Of a stretch of DNA of 64,000 nucleotides, positions 1 through 11,955 are shown in pieces. Where the stretch lies: contig NC_134656.1 in the NCBI RefSeq assembly GCF_030463565.1, positions 1,431,001 through 1,495,000 of the forward strand, given 5' to 3'. The DNA is from Pelecanus crispus (lineage: Eukaryota > Chordata > Aves > Pelecaniformes > Pelecanidae). The notes below the pieces were generated by a model. That model was not told where the DNA came from. It saw only the letters and a program-made list of their open reading frames with translations, and ran no database searches. The position numbers and the translations under genes are program-made. How positions within the stretch are numbered: the first letter of the stretch is position 1; every line of letters begins with the position of its first letter.

Positions 1-3000
1 CTTTGCCCCCGACCTCGCTGCGTGGGGTTGAGGAACGCGGGCTGCGCGGAGAGAGGAAAGGGCTGTGGCCTTATCAGAGGGGCCCCTCTCTGCGGGAGGC
101 GGCTGCTGCTTTCTGCGCCTGAATTAATCATGTTCTGCAACCTTTCAGGAGGGAGTGACGCAGCCGGCTTTGATGGGGCTAATTAAAGCGAGCCAGCGCC
201 AGGAGAGGCTGTGGCAGGGCCTGATAAACAACCTTTTGTCTGCAGCGCTCAGCCCCAGCGGGTTCGTGGTGCTGTGCAGCTGGGGGAGCAGGTGGGAAAG
301 GACAGGGGTTTCAAAGAGGGTGAGCACCCAGCGTTGAGCCGTGCCTGCTGCGGACCCGGACCTGAGCCTCGGGGCTCCCGGCGCTGTGCCGTCCGCTCTC
401 CGGAGAGGATGGGTAAAAGGAGGTGAGGATCCTCCTCTCCGGGTCAGAGACGGTGGGGACAGGAGGCCATCCCTGCGGCTGGCTCGGCTTATGCCGAAGG
501 GTGGCTGCGGAGCTGCCCGGAGCCCGGCAGAGGTGGCTCCCGGGGACCAGCGATCCCGAGCGCCTTCCTCGCTCCGTCCGCAGGGCCGGCGGCCGGGCAC
601 GGACCCCGTTCCCCGAGCACGGTTGGGGAGCAGCCGTCCCTGCTGCAGGCTCGTACCGCACCGAGCACGGCGGCTGCAAGGGCCGGGTCTGCCGCCAGCC
701 AGAGGGACGGTCCAGGCCACCGGCTGCGTGTCCCCATCCCCGGCGCGGCTGCTGCTAACAGCGATGGAAAGCATTAACATGCAAGGGAGCACGTTGAGCC
801 ACGCACCTCCGGTTAATTTTATGGGGAGGCCGTGCAGAGCGGCTGGGGCTGGCGCGTGCGGTCTTGGCACCGGCACAGCCCTCCCTCCTCCCGCGGCACC
901 GGCGAGGCGCTTCCACGTCACGTTTGAAGAAAGAAGCTGCCTTACTGGTAATGGCTTGAGATCCCCCGAGAGTCCTTCAGGCCATCTGCCAGCCCGCCCA
1001 GCCCCGCGGCACCTGCCCCGCGCGCTCCCAAAGGCAGAGCCCCCGGCGCTGCTAATTACCCCGCAGACGACGCTCCGTCCCTGGGATCCTGTGTGTCCCG
1101 TGCACGGTGCAAGGGAGGAACTGGTGCGTATTGCACGGATGGGAAAACAAAGCAGCCTCCATTAAATGGGACTGGGAAAGGCGCGCTGGGCCCTTCCCTC
1201 TTTGCTCACCCCTGGCACGAGGGGAGACACCCGCAAAGCCCCACAGCTGGGGGACCGGACACCTCTGTGCCGAGCGAGGGGACAGGGACGCGCCGCCCGC
1301 CACCCGCCCGGCGCTTGCACCATGCTCCGTGGCCCGGTGCGGTGGCATTGCCAGGGAGCAGCCAGCCGTGCGCCCTGCCCAGCGCCTCGCACCGTGGCCG
1401 TGCTGCCCATCCCCGTGGCATCGGGGCCGCCCGCCCGCGGTGCGGCCATGCAAAGCACGAGCCGGCTGCCGTTGTCGCCGGCTTCACAGGAAGGCAGCAG
1501 GGCTGGGGCCGGTGTCTGCCGCCCGCCGTGCTGCCCTCGGTGCTCCCGTCAGCGCTGGGCACGGTGCCACCCGCTCCTCCCCAGTGCCCATCCCGCGCCT
1601 CCCGCCCTCTCCGGCAAAACCGGCTTCTCCCATGGAAAATGGAGAGGATCCAGAAACCGCACGTAGAGGGTGAAACGCTCTCCCAGCGGGCTGTTTTCGC
1701 TGCACCTCCAAGGAATGGCAGGGCAAATTCTGGGGTGTCTCAAAGCTGCCTCCGACCCACCCACCAGCACCTAATTCCCGTGGGTGGGCGAAGCCCCCGG
1801 ACCCGCCCTGTGCTGAGGGGCCAGCGACCCTCGTCCCCCCCAGGCTGCACAGCACCAGCCCGCCTTTCCCAGCCAGATTTTTCTCACCCCCCTGGAATAT
1901 TTTTCATTACTTCCTAAATCCACCCCTGCACGTTAGCCATCGCAGCTCAGCGCCTCCAGCTGCCTGTGCCGCTCTTCCCCAGCACCCGCCGGGAGCGACG
2001 AAGGGACGGCCAGGCCAGCGCCGGGGGGAAGAGCGGGGCAGCTGGCTGCGCCGCGGGGCAGAGCAGCTCTGGGGCCGCCGGCAGCTCTGTGTCCCCCCGC
2101 CCCAGCCACCCTCCGCCCCAGCCCGGGGGTCTCTGTACAAAATCACTTCCCGGTCCTGGAGCTCGTGATGGGGGAGCTTCTTTAATGGCACTCCTTCCTT
2201 CGACGCACTCCGTTCACCTTTAAATATACATCTCTCAGTTGAGCGGCTTTCCCCCCGGTCCTGCAGGTCCTCGAGGGACAGCCCAGCAGCGACGGCCCCT
2301 TCCCGTAGAATCTCTTGAGCAGCCTCACGCTCTAATCCGCGCGAGTATTTCTCACCCCCACATAAAGCAGGTGCGCAGCAGATGCACCCTCCAAACAGGC
2401 TCAGCCTGTCCACCTAGAAAGATCCCTTCCATCTTATTTAAGGTGACAAAAATTGACGAGGATGATTTCTCCCTCTAAATGGGTTTATTTTCTCATCCAG
2501 GCTCGCAGGGCCAGCGCTGAGAGTTGCGGGAGGGTTTTCTGCCTTCCCCGGGGGAGCCTCCTTGCGAACACCCACGGCTCCCCCGGCAGACCCCGCGCGA
2601 GAGCCTTCCTCCCCTTCCTCCCCTTCCTTCCTCCCCTGGCGTGTCCCCCCTGCCCCGGGGTCAGCCCCTCCGTGACAGCCGCAGTGGCATTTGCCCCCCT
2701 GCCCTGCTTGGGCCCTCCGTTTGCGGGCTGTGCTCGCGGCCGTTCGCCCCAGGGATGCGGGGAGAGGCGATGCCCGTTCGGGAGCACGGCGGAGCACAGC
2801 CACCCCTTTCGCCCCAGGCATGGTTTAATCCCAGGGAAAGGTGCCAGGGTGCTGGAACTGCGGGCGTGAGGCCATTTGAGGTTGTTTCCCAGGACCCTAC
2901 AATAAACACGGAGTGTGGACGGGTGACGCGGTGACGGGGAGAGGGACGCACGGCCCTTGGCAGCAACCGGAGGAATCGGCTGCAAAGGGTTAGAAATGAA

Positions 3001-4000
3001 AACCTCGGGTGGAGGATGCTGTCCCCAGCATCCGAGGGGGGACACTGGAAGCCCTGAAATAAAACCTGAGCCAGGCAATCACACCGCGTGGAAAAACGAC
3101 TTTCCTCTGGTGTCCGGTTGTCTGGAGAGGTTTGTCTCCGCCTGGAAACATTTGAAGCGAGTAATTTATGGGATGGATTAAAACCCGGTGGCAGTTCATG
3201 ACAAACACCACCCTTTGTGGGTCTGCATTTTCCTATGGGATAATTATTTCCCTTTCTCAGCACCCTGCTCGTACCGATTTTTCTTTCCACAGAACATTGT
3301 GCTTTAATGACGCTTCATGTTTAATTCCCGAGATGCGATTTTACCTTCCCGACGCAGACAATGGCTCTTGCCATCAGCACAAAGGCTCGCGCGCAGGCAC
3401 CCCGGGGGACAGAGCTGCCTGCCTAACACAGGAACAGAAGAACCACATCGTTTCCAGGCGTTGGGAATTGTCCTCGCTCCTCCCGACAGAGCACCATGAT
3501 TTTTGAGGAGGCCGTTCCGGGATTGCTGGTTGGCAGCGGGATGCTCGGCACGGTGCGGGCGCGTGTCCCGGCCTTCATCCCGCTCTCCGGAGTGGGGCTG
3601 GTGGGGTGCAAGGGCTGGGGGGTGGCGGGGGGCCGGACCCCGCCGCACAGCTGGTGGTCACGCTTGCTGTCTCCTTCTCTTCTGCCCAGAGCGGTGCAAG
3701 CACCAACTCTACGCCACAGAGTTTTACAAGAAACTATTGCTAAAAAAGGTCACCGATGGCAGAAAATGAGAAGCTCCGTCCTGAAGAGGAGCAGCCGGCC
3801 CCAGGCCCTGGCTGCCGGCAAGGAGCCGGCTGTGGCTGCGGCAGGGAGCTCGGCCGCGCGCCCAGCCCCGGCTGCAACCGGCCACGGCACGGAAATCCCA
3901 CAGGCATCTCGAAGGTGCCGTTCCCCCGATGCTGGCAGGCAGGACCCCCTCCAGGAAGGTGCCGGGGAGGCGAGCGGGGTGTCCGAAGGTCACGCTGCCC
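1..4000. other. GC-rich region, no gene recognised
   Basis: I see no gene I can name here. Reading frames are long on both strands only because the DNA is GC-rich; none shows a family signature or a consistent exon chain. An AATAAA-type signal on the minus strand (tttatt at 2484-2489) could end a long TMEM74B 3' UTR, but nothing else supports that. A stretch near 3689-3769 is preceded by a pyrimidine tract and CAG and reads open for 26 codons; it is discussed under rejected items. Confidence 0.5.
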
Positions 4001-4059
4001 CGTGCCGGCGGTGGGGAACAGCCTGGGCAGGGGCTGTGCAGTCCAGCGGGGCATCCCAA

Positions 4060-4345
4060 ACCCGCATCGCCCCGGTGCTGCCGGGTGGGAGCCCCGAACC
4101 CGCATCGCTCCGGTGCTGCCGGGTGGGAGCCCCGAACCCGCGTCGCTCCGGTGCTGCCGGGTGGTCGCTCCGGTGCTGCCGGGTGGGAGCCCCAAACCTG
4201 TGTCGCTCCGGTGCTGCTGGGTGGGAGCCCCAAACCTGCGTCGCTCCGGTGCTGCTGGGTGGGAGCCCCAATCCCGCAACGCCCCGATGCTGCTGGGTGG
4301 GAGCGCTGAAGCCACGTCGCTCCGGTGCTGCTGGGTGGGAGCCCC
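4060..4345. repeat. 38-bp minisatellite downstream of TMEM74B
   Basis: About eight tandem copies of a 38-bp GC-rich unit with the core CGGTGCTGCCGGGTGGGAGC. The core recurs at 4073, 4111, 4149, 4171, 4209, 4247, 4285 and 4323, so spacing is 38 bp except for one shortened 22-bp copy. Later copies carry CTGCTGGGTG instead of CTGCCGGGTG, showing that diverged variants spread locally. It lies 170 bp beyond the TMEM74B stop codon, possibly in its 3' UTR. Confidence 0.9.
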
Positions 4346-4511
4346 ATCCGAGGAGGGTCCGGGGAGGTGAGGAAGGTGGCCGAAGGCTGCCGGGCGGGTG
4401 CGGGCGAAGCCTCACCGGATGGCATCGTCGTCGGGGCGCAGCGAGGGGACCCCCGCTTCTGCCGGCGGCGCGGGGTCCCCGGGGCATGCGGGGTCCCCCG
4501 GGGAAGCGGGG

Positions 4512-4994
4512 CTAGGAGCCGGGCCCCTCGGGGGGCTGGGGCGGGGGGCTGAGCTGGCTCTCCAGCAGCGCCCGCGTCCCCTCGGCCGACACCCTCCGCA
4601 TCCGCAGCCGCACCGAGCCGTAGGTGCCCCCGGTGCGGCGGGCGGCCCGGGCGCGGCGGCGGGCGGCGGCGGCGGCCAGCAGCAGGGCGGCGAGCAGTAG
4701 CCCGCCCAGGGCCAGCAGCGCCAGCCCGGCCACGGTGCAGCGATCGAGGCGGGCGCGGAGCCGCGCTGCCCGCGCCTCCAGCCGCTCCATCTGCCGCGCC
4801 GGTACCGCCGGGTCGGGCCGGGCTGCCCGGGGCACGGCCCCCGCCAGCACCACCAGCGCCGCGCCGCTCAGCGCGCAGCCCAGCGCCAGCGCCAGCCCCG
4901 GGCCCGCACCGGGCCCCGCCGCGCCCGCCCCGCCCGCCGCCGCCGCCGCCGCCTCGCCCGGGCTCCGCAGCTCCGCCGCCCGCGGGGACGCCAT
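4512..4994 (-). CDS. TMEM74B: TMEM74B-like two-pass transmembrane protein
   Basis: One uninterrupted coding exon of 160 residues. It starts MASPRAAELR, which resembles the human TMEM74B start, and stops with TAG at 4514-4512. Two hydrophobic segments lie at about residues 34-54 and 87-110. Between them is the family signature: VPRAARPDP, then ARQMERLEARAARLRARLDRC, the counterpart of the IPREARVNPD...REMERLE...LGSHLD-C stretch in TMEM74 proteins. After the second segment comes a basic run, then TYGSVRLRMR, matching the conserved KTYGSINLRMR motif. The protein is much shorter than human TMEM74B (about 256 residues): the soluble N-terminus is reduced to some 33 mostly Ala/Gly residues. Related TMEM74 is linked to lysosomes and autophagy; the role of TMEM74B is poorly known. 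TMEM74 itself is the alternative, but position next to RAD21L1/SNPH favours TMEM74B. An additional upstream coding exon cannot be excluded. Confidence 0.82.
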   Translation of the reverse strand: MASPRAAELRSPGEAAAAAAGGAGAAGPGAGPGLALALGCALSGAALVVLAGAVPRAARPDPAVPARQMERLEARAARLRARLDRCTVAGLALLALGGLLLAALLLAAAAARRRARAARRTGGTYGSVRLRMRRVSAEGTRALLESQLSPPPQPPEGPGS

Positions 4995-5039
4995 GGAGCC
5001 GCCGCCGGCCTGCGCGGCCAGAGGTGAGCGGCGGGCCCG

Positions 5040-5960
5040 CACCGGGATGCTCCCCCCCGAACCGGAGCCGGTCCCCGCACCGGGATGCTCCCCCCCCCGA
5101 ACCGGAGGACCCCCCGCACCGGGCTGTCCCCGCTCCCCGGAGCCGCTTCCCCGCACCGGGATGCTCCCCCCGAACCGGAGCCGGTCCCCGCACCGGGATG
5201 CTCCCCCCCGAACCGGAGCCGCTTCCCTGGACCGGGATGCTCCCCCCTCCCTGTAGCCGACCCCAAAGACAGGGATGCTCCCCCCGAACCCGAGGACCCC
5301 CCGCACCGGGCTGTCACCCCTCCCCGGAGCCGCTTCCCCGCACCGGGATGCTCCCCCCGAACCGGAGCCGGCTCCTCGAACCAGGATGCTCCCCCCTCCC
5401 TGTAGCCGACCCCAAGGACCGGGATGTTGCCCCGAACCGGAGCCGGCTCCTCGAACCGGGATGCTCCCCCCTCCCTGGAGCCGACCCCAAGGACTGGGAT
5501 GCTCCCCCCGAACCGGAGCCGGTCCCCGGACCGGGATGCTCCCCCCCCCCGAACAGGAGGACCGCCCGCACCGGGCTGTCGCCCCTCCCCAGAGCCGACC
5601 CCCCGGACCGGGATGCTCCCCGAACCAGAGCCGGGTCCCCGAACCGGGTTGTCCCCGTTCCCCGGAGCCCCCGGACCAGGCTGTCCCCGCTCCCCGGAGC
5701 CGGGTCCCCGAACCGGCCTGCCCCCCCCGCACCCCCCGCACCCCCCAGGTCCCCGCACCGGGTTGCTCCTCCGCCCGGGATCCCGTTTACCCGAACCGGG
5801 CCGCCTCCCGGGGCCCCGCACCGGGCTCTCCCCCCTCCCCGGAGCCGACCCCCAGAACCGGGATGCTCCCCCTCCCCGGAGCCCACCCCCCGCACCGGGC
5901 TGCTCCCCTTCCCCGGACCCGGCACCTGCCTCCCCGAACCGGGTCCCCCCACACCCCGAA
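5040..5960. repeat. GC-rich ~38-bp minisatellite upstream of TMEM74B
   Basis: About two dozen imperfect copies of a 37-39-bp unit with the recurring words CACCGGGATGCTCCCCCC and GAACCGGAGCCG (for example ACCGGGATG at 5041 and 5079). It begins 46 bp upstream of the TMEM74B start codon, so it lies in that gene's promoter or leader. The minus strand carries repeated runs of four or more G and could form G-quadruplexes. Long open frames across it on both strands come from the repeat. Confidence 0.88.
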
Positions 5961-8900
5961 CCGGGCTGACCCCCCCCGGGGTGTCCCTGTGGCCCCCCCC
6001 GGGCTGCCCCCCTCCGGTCCCGCTTCCCCCGCCCGCCTCTCCCCCCCGACCCCCGGAGTGCTCCCCGCTCCCCGCACCGGGCTCTGCTCCCGCTTCTCCG
6101 GTCCCACCTTGGTCTGCCCGCCCCCCCGGTTCCCGCACCGGGCTGCCCCCCCCCCTCCCGGTTCCCGCACCGGGCTGCCTACCCCCGCCGTGTCCCTGGT
6201 CCCCGGTCCCCGGTCCGGTGCCGGTGCCCGCAGCCGCCGCACGCACACGCACACACGCGCGTACAGCGGGCTGCCCCGGGGGGCACACACATGCACACAC
6301 GCCCGGTTGCACACCGGCACCTTCCGTGCACGCCCCGCTTGCAGCAAGGGCCCCCTCCGTGCACCCCCCCGACAGCGCCGGGACCCTCTGTGGGCACCCC
6401 GGGGGGGCTGCGCGGGGAGAGGCGCGGGTGGAGAGGGCAGAGCAGCGCGGCGGGGTGGGCACGGGGGGAGAGCGTGGGTCACGCCCGGGGGATGTGCCCG
6501 TGGGGTGCTGGCTGGGCACCCCGCAACCCGGGGCAGAGCTGGGCTGGGGACACTGGGACTGCGTCCCGGGACCCCGCAGCCCCCAGCGCTGAGCGCAGCA
6601 GGGAGGGCAGCCGGGAGCCCCGGCAAGGGCCAAACCTGCTCCCAAATCCCTGGGGAAGCGTGCGGGGCTTGACCTGGGTTTGGGCCAGGCATGAGGGGCT
6701 CCAGCCTGGGACAGAAGAGCCCGGGCGGTGCTCGCTGCCCAGAGCCATTCCCTCAGCCAGGCTGGCCCCCGCGGTCCCACCGCAGCCCTGCGGCACGCAG
6801 CCCCCCCCCCACCCTCGCCTCTCGCCGCCCCGTTTCTTCCATTTTTCACAGTGCGCTCGTCTTAGTGCCTGCGCTCCGCTTCTCGCTGACCCGAAACTGG
6901 ACCTGGGCCTGGGCCCCGGCAGTGACCTGCTGGCAGCAGCACGCTTTGAGCTCGTTTGTTAATAAGACGTGTGCTATTTCCTCGTTTGGAGCGGTGCCTG
7001 GAAGACGGGCTTGTGGACGTAAATCCTAAGCGATAGTGGGTGGGCTGCTGAAAGCTGCCGGGAAGATTCGTCCGTCACATTGCCATTCCCTCCATCACAT
7101 TGCCATCCCCTTCAGCACATTCGCATGCCTCCAGCATCTTCGCAGCCTCACCCGTGATCGCGCTAGATGAGGCGCCGACGCCGATGCCGGGCGAGCTCAC
7201 AGCGCCGGGGCTGCGGGGATGTGTGGCCGGTGCCCCGAGCCCCCCGTGCCCTGCGCCCTTGCCCCCCGCCCCGGCAATTCCTCCTGCAGCCGCGCTCGGC
7301 TTCGCACAAGTCACGGTGCTGGGGCATTTTCCTGCGTGGTGACAGCAGATGGGAGTCTTCTACCACCCGTTTCGTGACACAGGCAGGGGCTTTCTCCGAT
7401 GTCTCTGTCAAATCCTGATCAAAAATCCGATCAAAAAGATTCAGAGCGTTCGGGGGGGGTGCAGGCACAAAGAGGGGCGTTTGTATTTTCTGGGGGGGCC
7501 AGGCCGAGGGCTGGGCAGGCTCAGCCCGCACCCATCCAGGCGCTGGTGCTGGCAGGGTCCCAGCAGCGCCGGCTTGGCTTGTGCCACCGCTGCTCAGCAG
7601 GCTGACGATGCGTGACGTTACCCTTCCTTGGACATCTCCCTCCTTAAACTCTAAAGTTTCTGTTAAAAATGAACCTCTGGATAATTTTTAGCCATATTCT
7701 CACTTTGTTTTGTTTTTGTTTTTTTCCTCTGAGGTGCCCTGGAAAGGTTTTCTGTCTATTTTAATTATTTAACTCGGCAAAATGGGTTTGCGGGTTCCCG
7801 TCGTTCCCCACTGCGATGCGCTCACATCACCGCTGATGCTGACCCTCACGGGTCATGCGGCACTACCCGAAAAGAGACCAACCTGCGTCGCCTCCGGTCA
7901 CTGCGGCAGGGCCGGGGAACGCGGGGTGGGCTGGGGTCTCCCACCACCGTTTGCTGTGTCAGGGACAGGGATGCACATGATTTTATTATTTTTTAAGTTT
8001 GCAGTGGAGGTTGCGCGTGCGGCAACCCACCGCTTGCTGCTCCCGTCTCCTCTCATTGCGCCGTGTCGAAACGCAGAGGCTTCCCAGCACAGCGTCCCTG
8101 GGGAGGCATCCAGAAGTGGGCCGAGAAAGAAGCAGAATTAAAAATAAATGTAAGTGCATCCTGACTCGTTAACCACATTTAGAGAGGCTTTAGTACCAAC
8201 CCACTCCGCGGGAAGGCAGAAGATGCTTGGAGACAAGTAGGTCACGGGACGCAGATTGTCCCAAATCAGCAGGAAAAGATGGAGCTGGAGCGGGCAGGCA
8301 CATCCCTGCGAGCAGACGGGCAGGCAGGAGCAGGGCTGGGAGGAGCGTGCCAGCGCTGGGGGCTGCCGCCTCTAGCATCGCCAAATTCCCCGGGGAAAAC
8401 CAGAAATGCCGCCGGTCCCGCTCCTGAGCAGAGCCGTGGTCAAGCCCTCCGTTTTGGGGCACCCAAAGCCTGCGGCTGATGGTGCACCCAGGAGTCCCCA
8501 GGGTGCCGAGGCCGGGACCCCCGTGCCTGCACGCTCTGCCATGGGGTCAGGGTGCCGTGCCAGCCGGGGGGCTGCTCCTGCACGCCGAACCCGCAGCCGC
8601 GCTGCAGGGGACACCTGCAATGGATGACACGGAGGGACGCGTCCTGCACGTCGCTGCTTTTGCTGTGCTGCCCCTGGGTCCCACCGCCTTTGCTGGACGG
8701 GAGCTGGGAGATGGCCTTGGGCCTTTGTAGGGCTGGAGGGCGTGGGGTGGGCAGCCCGAAAACCTTCCCCAGCCCGATCCCGAGCTGGCTGAGCCTGGGG
8801 CTGGGGGCTGGCAAGGGCCACTCCGTCCCCGGGGCACTGGCACCGAGGGAAGGGGAGGAGAGATGGAGACAGGCAAGATGTATTCTGCCGGCGCAGGAGC

Positions 8901-9810
8901 AAAGAGAGGAGGGAGACAGCCAAGGTCAGAGACAGCACTGCCAAAATTCACAATGAATCTGCAGGAGCGCTGGAGGGGAGAGACAGAGCGCTTGGAAAGA
9001 GATGGAAAGAGGAGGGAGGGAGGGAGATGGAGCAGGGCAAGGGAGCGGGGGGACGGGGCTGTGGGGGACGGGGCTGCCAGGGACGGGGACATGCCGCTGC
9101 TCGGCCAAAATTATTAAATGGGGACGAGGGGGACAGCAAACGCGAGCCCCAAGCCAGCAGAAGGGACAGCGGGAGCAGGAATGGGAGGGAGCCAGGAGGG
9201 CTGCGGCCACGTCTCTGTCCCCCCAGGCCCCTCCCGTGCAGCACAGCCCAGTTTTGGGGTGTGCACGGCTGCTGCAGCTGCCCAGGGCCCACTGGCAGTC
9301 CTGACCCTGATCCAGCCCTGCCACGGAGGTGAAGTTTCGTTCCTGCCTCCTTAGTATTCACAGCATCCTACGGCAGAGCAAACACCCGCAGCCAGCACGG
9401 CTCAAGGTGACTCGGAGGTCAGGGAAAAAGCAGCCAGGCAATTTGGGAGCCAGCCGCTGGCTCCACACTGGCGGGGAGACCCAGCGGTTTCCGAGGACCG
9501 GAGGTGCCGGGCACATTGCGGCCACCCCTCCTGGCACGGCCGGTCCCTGCGTGCCACGGATGCGGCACCCGGTGCTCCCCGTGCAGACGAGGACACACAT
9601 GTAGTGCCGGCTGCCGGTGGGGTTTCGGATCCTGCAAACTGCTCCCGGGAGCTGTTGCCACCAGCAAGGCAGGCAGGGCTGGCTCTGCACCCCAGGGCTG
9701 GAAGCCAGCACAGCAGGACACCGGCACGGGTCGCTTCCCTCTCGCAGGGTGCTGGGTGCCAGGGCACTGGGTGCCTGGGCAGGCTCAGTGCCCTTGCAAG
9801 GGCAGTGGAT
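5961..9810. other. GC-rich intergenic region, no gene recognised
   Basis: Upstream flank of TMEM74B. 6200-6310 is rich in CACACG/CACGCG dinucleotide runs. 7620-7780 and 7980-8160 are locally AT-rich. 9000-9110 has short GGGACGGGGC-type repeats. I recognise no exon, RNA gene or transposon. Confidence 0.5.
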
Positions 9811-9817
9811 GGCTGTT

Positions 9818-10118
9818 TCGGGGCTCGCGGGGGGCTCCTCCAGGTCCCCATTGGGGATGCATCGCTCCAAGGGTGTTTTGGGGCTCGCGGGGGGCTCCTC
9901 CAGGTCCCCATTGGGGATGCATCGCTCCAAGGGTGTTTTGGGGCTCGCGGGGGGCTCCTCCAGGTCCCCATTGGGGATGCATCGCTCCAAGGGTGTTTTG
10001 GGGCTCGCGGGGGGCTCCTCCAGGTCCCCATTGGGGATGCATCGCTCCAAGGGTGTTTTGGGGCTCGCGGGGGGCTCCTCCAGGTCCCCATTGGGGATGC
10101 ATCGCTCCAAGGGTGTTT
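9818..10118. repeat. Perfect 60-bp tandem repeat, five copies
   Basis: Five copies of a 60-bp unit run back to back and are identical to each other as far as I can read. A unit begins TTTTGGGGCTCGCGGGGGGC and includes CCATTGGGGATGCATCGC. Because 60 is a multiple of three, each reading frame repeats a 20-residue peptide, which explains overlapping open frames on both strands. Nothing indicates translation. Confidence 0.95.
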
Positions 10119-10689
10119 TACAGCAGAAACCCCTCTCGATCCGCGAGCAGCGACATCCCAGCCCAGCGTACCAGCTCTGCCCAAAGGCAGCCAGAGGGAC
10201 GGAGCCCTGCCTTCCGCTAAGACCAGCTGCAGAGCTGCACTGGGAAGAGGCTCAAAACTTTCCTGGTGATAATTGAGATCTAATTATCTTCAGCTAACAC
10301 CAGGCCGCCGGGGAGCCGGGGAAAACCACAGGTGCCTTGTGTTATGGCAACAGCTGATGTGCTGGGCTATGCCTGAATATAAAGCAAAGCATGGCAGGCA
10401 TGGAGCAGAGGGCTGGCCAGCTCCTGTTCTCCCCTCTGGCTGGTGACATGGAAGTGTGCTTGTGTGTGCAAACATGCTGCCTCTCCCTCTTGGTGGCTGC
10501 ACACCTTTACTCTTACCCCTCTACACAGAGATCAGATCTAAAGCTTTTTTTTTTTTCTTTCCCCTTCTGCAATTTTTCTTCACCAACACAGTTATATCAG
10601 ATGTGCTCAGAGCTACGCAGTACCTGCTCACCAGCAGAGGAGACAGGGTGGTGCCCCGCAAGTGGGCTTTTAAAATGTCAAGGGCAAAT

Positions 10690-11955
10690 GAGGTCAGGAG
10701 AAGGAGAACAAGAAGAAGAAAGGAGGGGAAGGGGAAGAAGGAGAACAAGAAGGATAAAGGAGGAGAAGGAGGAGAACAAGAAGCATAAAGGAGGAGGAGG
10801 AGAAGGAAGAGAACAAGAAGGATAAAGGAGGAGGAGAACAAGAAGGATAAAGGAGGAGGAGGAAGAGAACAAGAAGGATAAAGGAGGAGAATAAGAAGGA
10901 AGAGAACAAGAAGGATAAAGGAGGAGAAGAAGAAGGAGGAGAACAAGAAGGATAAAGGAGGAGGAGGAGAACAAGAAGGATAAAGGAGGAGAAGAAGAAG
11001 GAAGAGAACAAGAAGGATAAAGGAGGAGGAGAACAAGAAGGATAAAGGAGGAGGAGAAGAAGGAAGAGAACAAGAAGGATAAAGGAGGAGGAGAAGAAGG
11101 AAGAGAACAAGAAGGATAAAGGAGGAGGAGAAGAAGGAGGAGAACAAGAAGGATAAAGGAGGAGGAGGAGAACAAGAAGGATAAAGGAGGAGGAGGAGAA
11201 CAAGAAGGATAAAGGAGGAGAAGGAGGAGAACAAGAAGGATAAAGGAGGAGGAGAAGAAGGAGGAGAACAAGAAGGATAAAGGAGGAGGAGGAGAACAAG
11301 AAGGATAAAGGAGGAGGAGGAAGAGAACAAGAAGGATAAAGGAGGAGGAGGAAGAGAACAAGAAGGATAAAGGAGGAGGAGGAAGAGAACAAGAAGGATA
11401 AAGGAGGAGAAGAAGAAGGAAGAGAACAAGAAGGATAAAGGAGGAGAAGAAGAAGGAAGAGAACAAGAAGGATAAAGGAGGAGGAGAACAAGAAGGATAA
11501 AGGAGGAGGAGAACAAGAAGGATAAAGGAGGAGGAGAACAAGAAGGATAAAGGAGGAGGAGAACAAGAAGGATAAAGGAGGAGGAGAACAAGAAGGATAA
11601 AGGAGGAGGAGAACAAGAAGGATAAAGGAGGAGGAGAACAAGAAGGATAAAGGAGGAGGAGAACAAGAAGGATAAAGGAGGAGGAGGAGGAGGAGAACAA
11701 GAAGGATAAAGGAGGAGGAGGAGGAGGAGAACAAGAAGGATAAAGGAGGAGGAGGAGGAGGAGAACAAGAAGGATAAAGGAGGAGGAGGAGGAGGAGAAC
11801 AAGAAGGATAAAGGAGGAGGAGGAGGAGGAGAACAAGAAGGATAAAGGAGGAGGAGGAGGAGGAGAACAAGAAGGATAAAGGAGGAGGAGGAGAACAAGA
11901 AGGATAAAGGAGGAGGAGGAGGAGGAGAACAAGAAGGATAAAGGAGGGGAAGAAG
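10690..11955. repeat. Purine-rich minisatellite, 1.27 kb
   Basis: Roughly 45-50 copies of a unit of 24-39 bp built from GAACAAGAAGGATAAAGG followed by a variable number of AGG or AGA triplets. The plus strand is almost all purine: the only regular pyrimidines are the C in AACAAG and the T in GATAAAG. Copies differ mostly by whole triplets, and several higher-order blocks are visible (a 24-bp run near 11480-11660, a 30-bp run near 11690-11880). The reverse complement has no stop in any frame, so all three minus frames stay open for over 400 codons; I regard these as non-coding. Confidence 0.95.

Noticed and set aside
3689-3769. Exon-like stretch after CTCTTCTGCCCAG, open for 26 codons (RCKHQLYATEFYKKLLLKKV...)
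   Set aside because: Good 3' splice-site look and less GC-rich codons, but I do not recognise the peptide and find no partner exon. It could be a last exon of an unknown plus-strand gene; a protein search would decide.
5024-6849. Long Pro/Gly-rich open frames on both strands upstream of TMEM74B
   Set aside because: GC-rich minisatellite and CpG island; open in several frames at once.
9818-10118. CRISPR-like regular repeats here and in the other arrays
   Set aside because: Repeats are directly tandem without unique spacers and sit in vertebrate DNA with introns.
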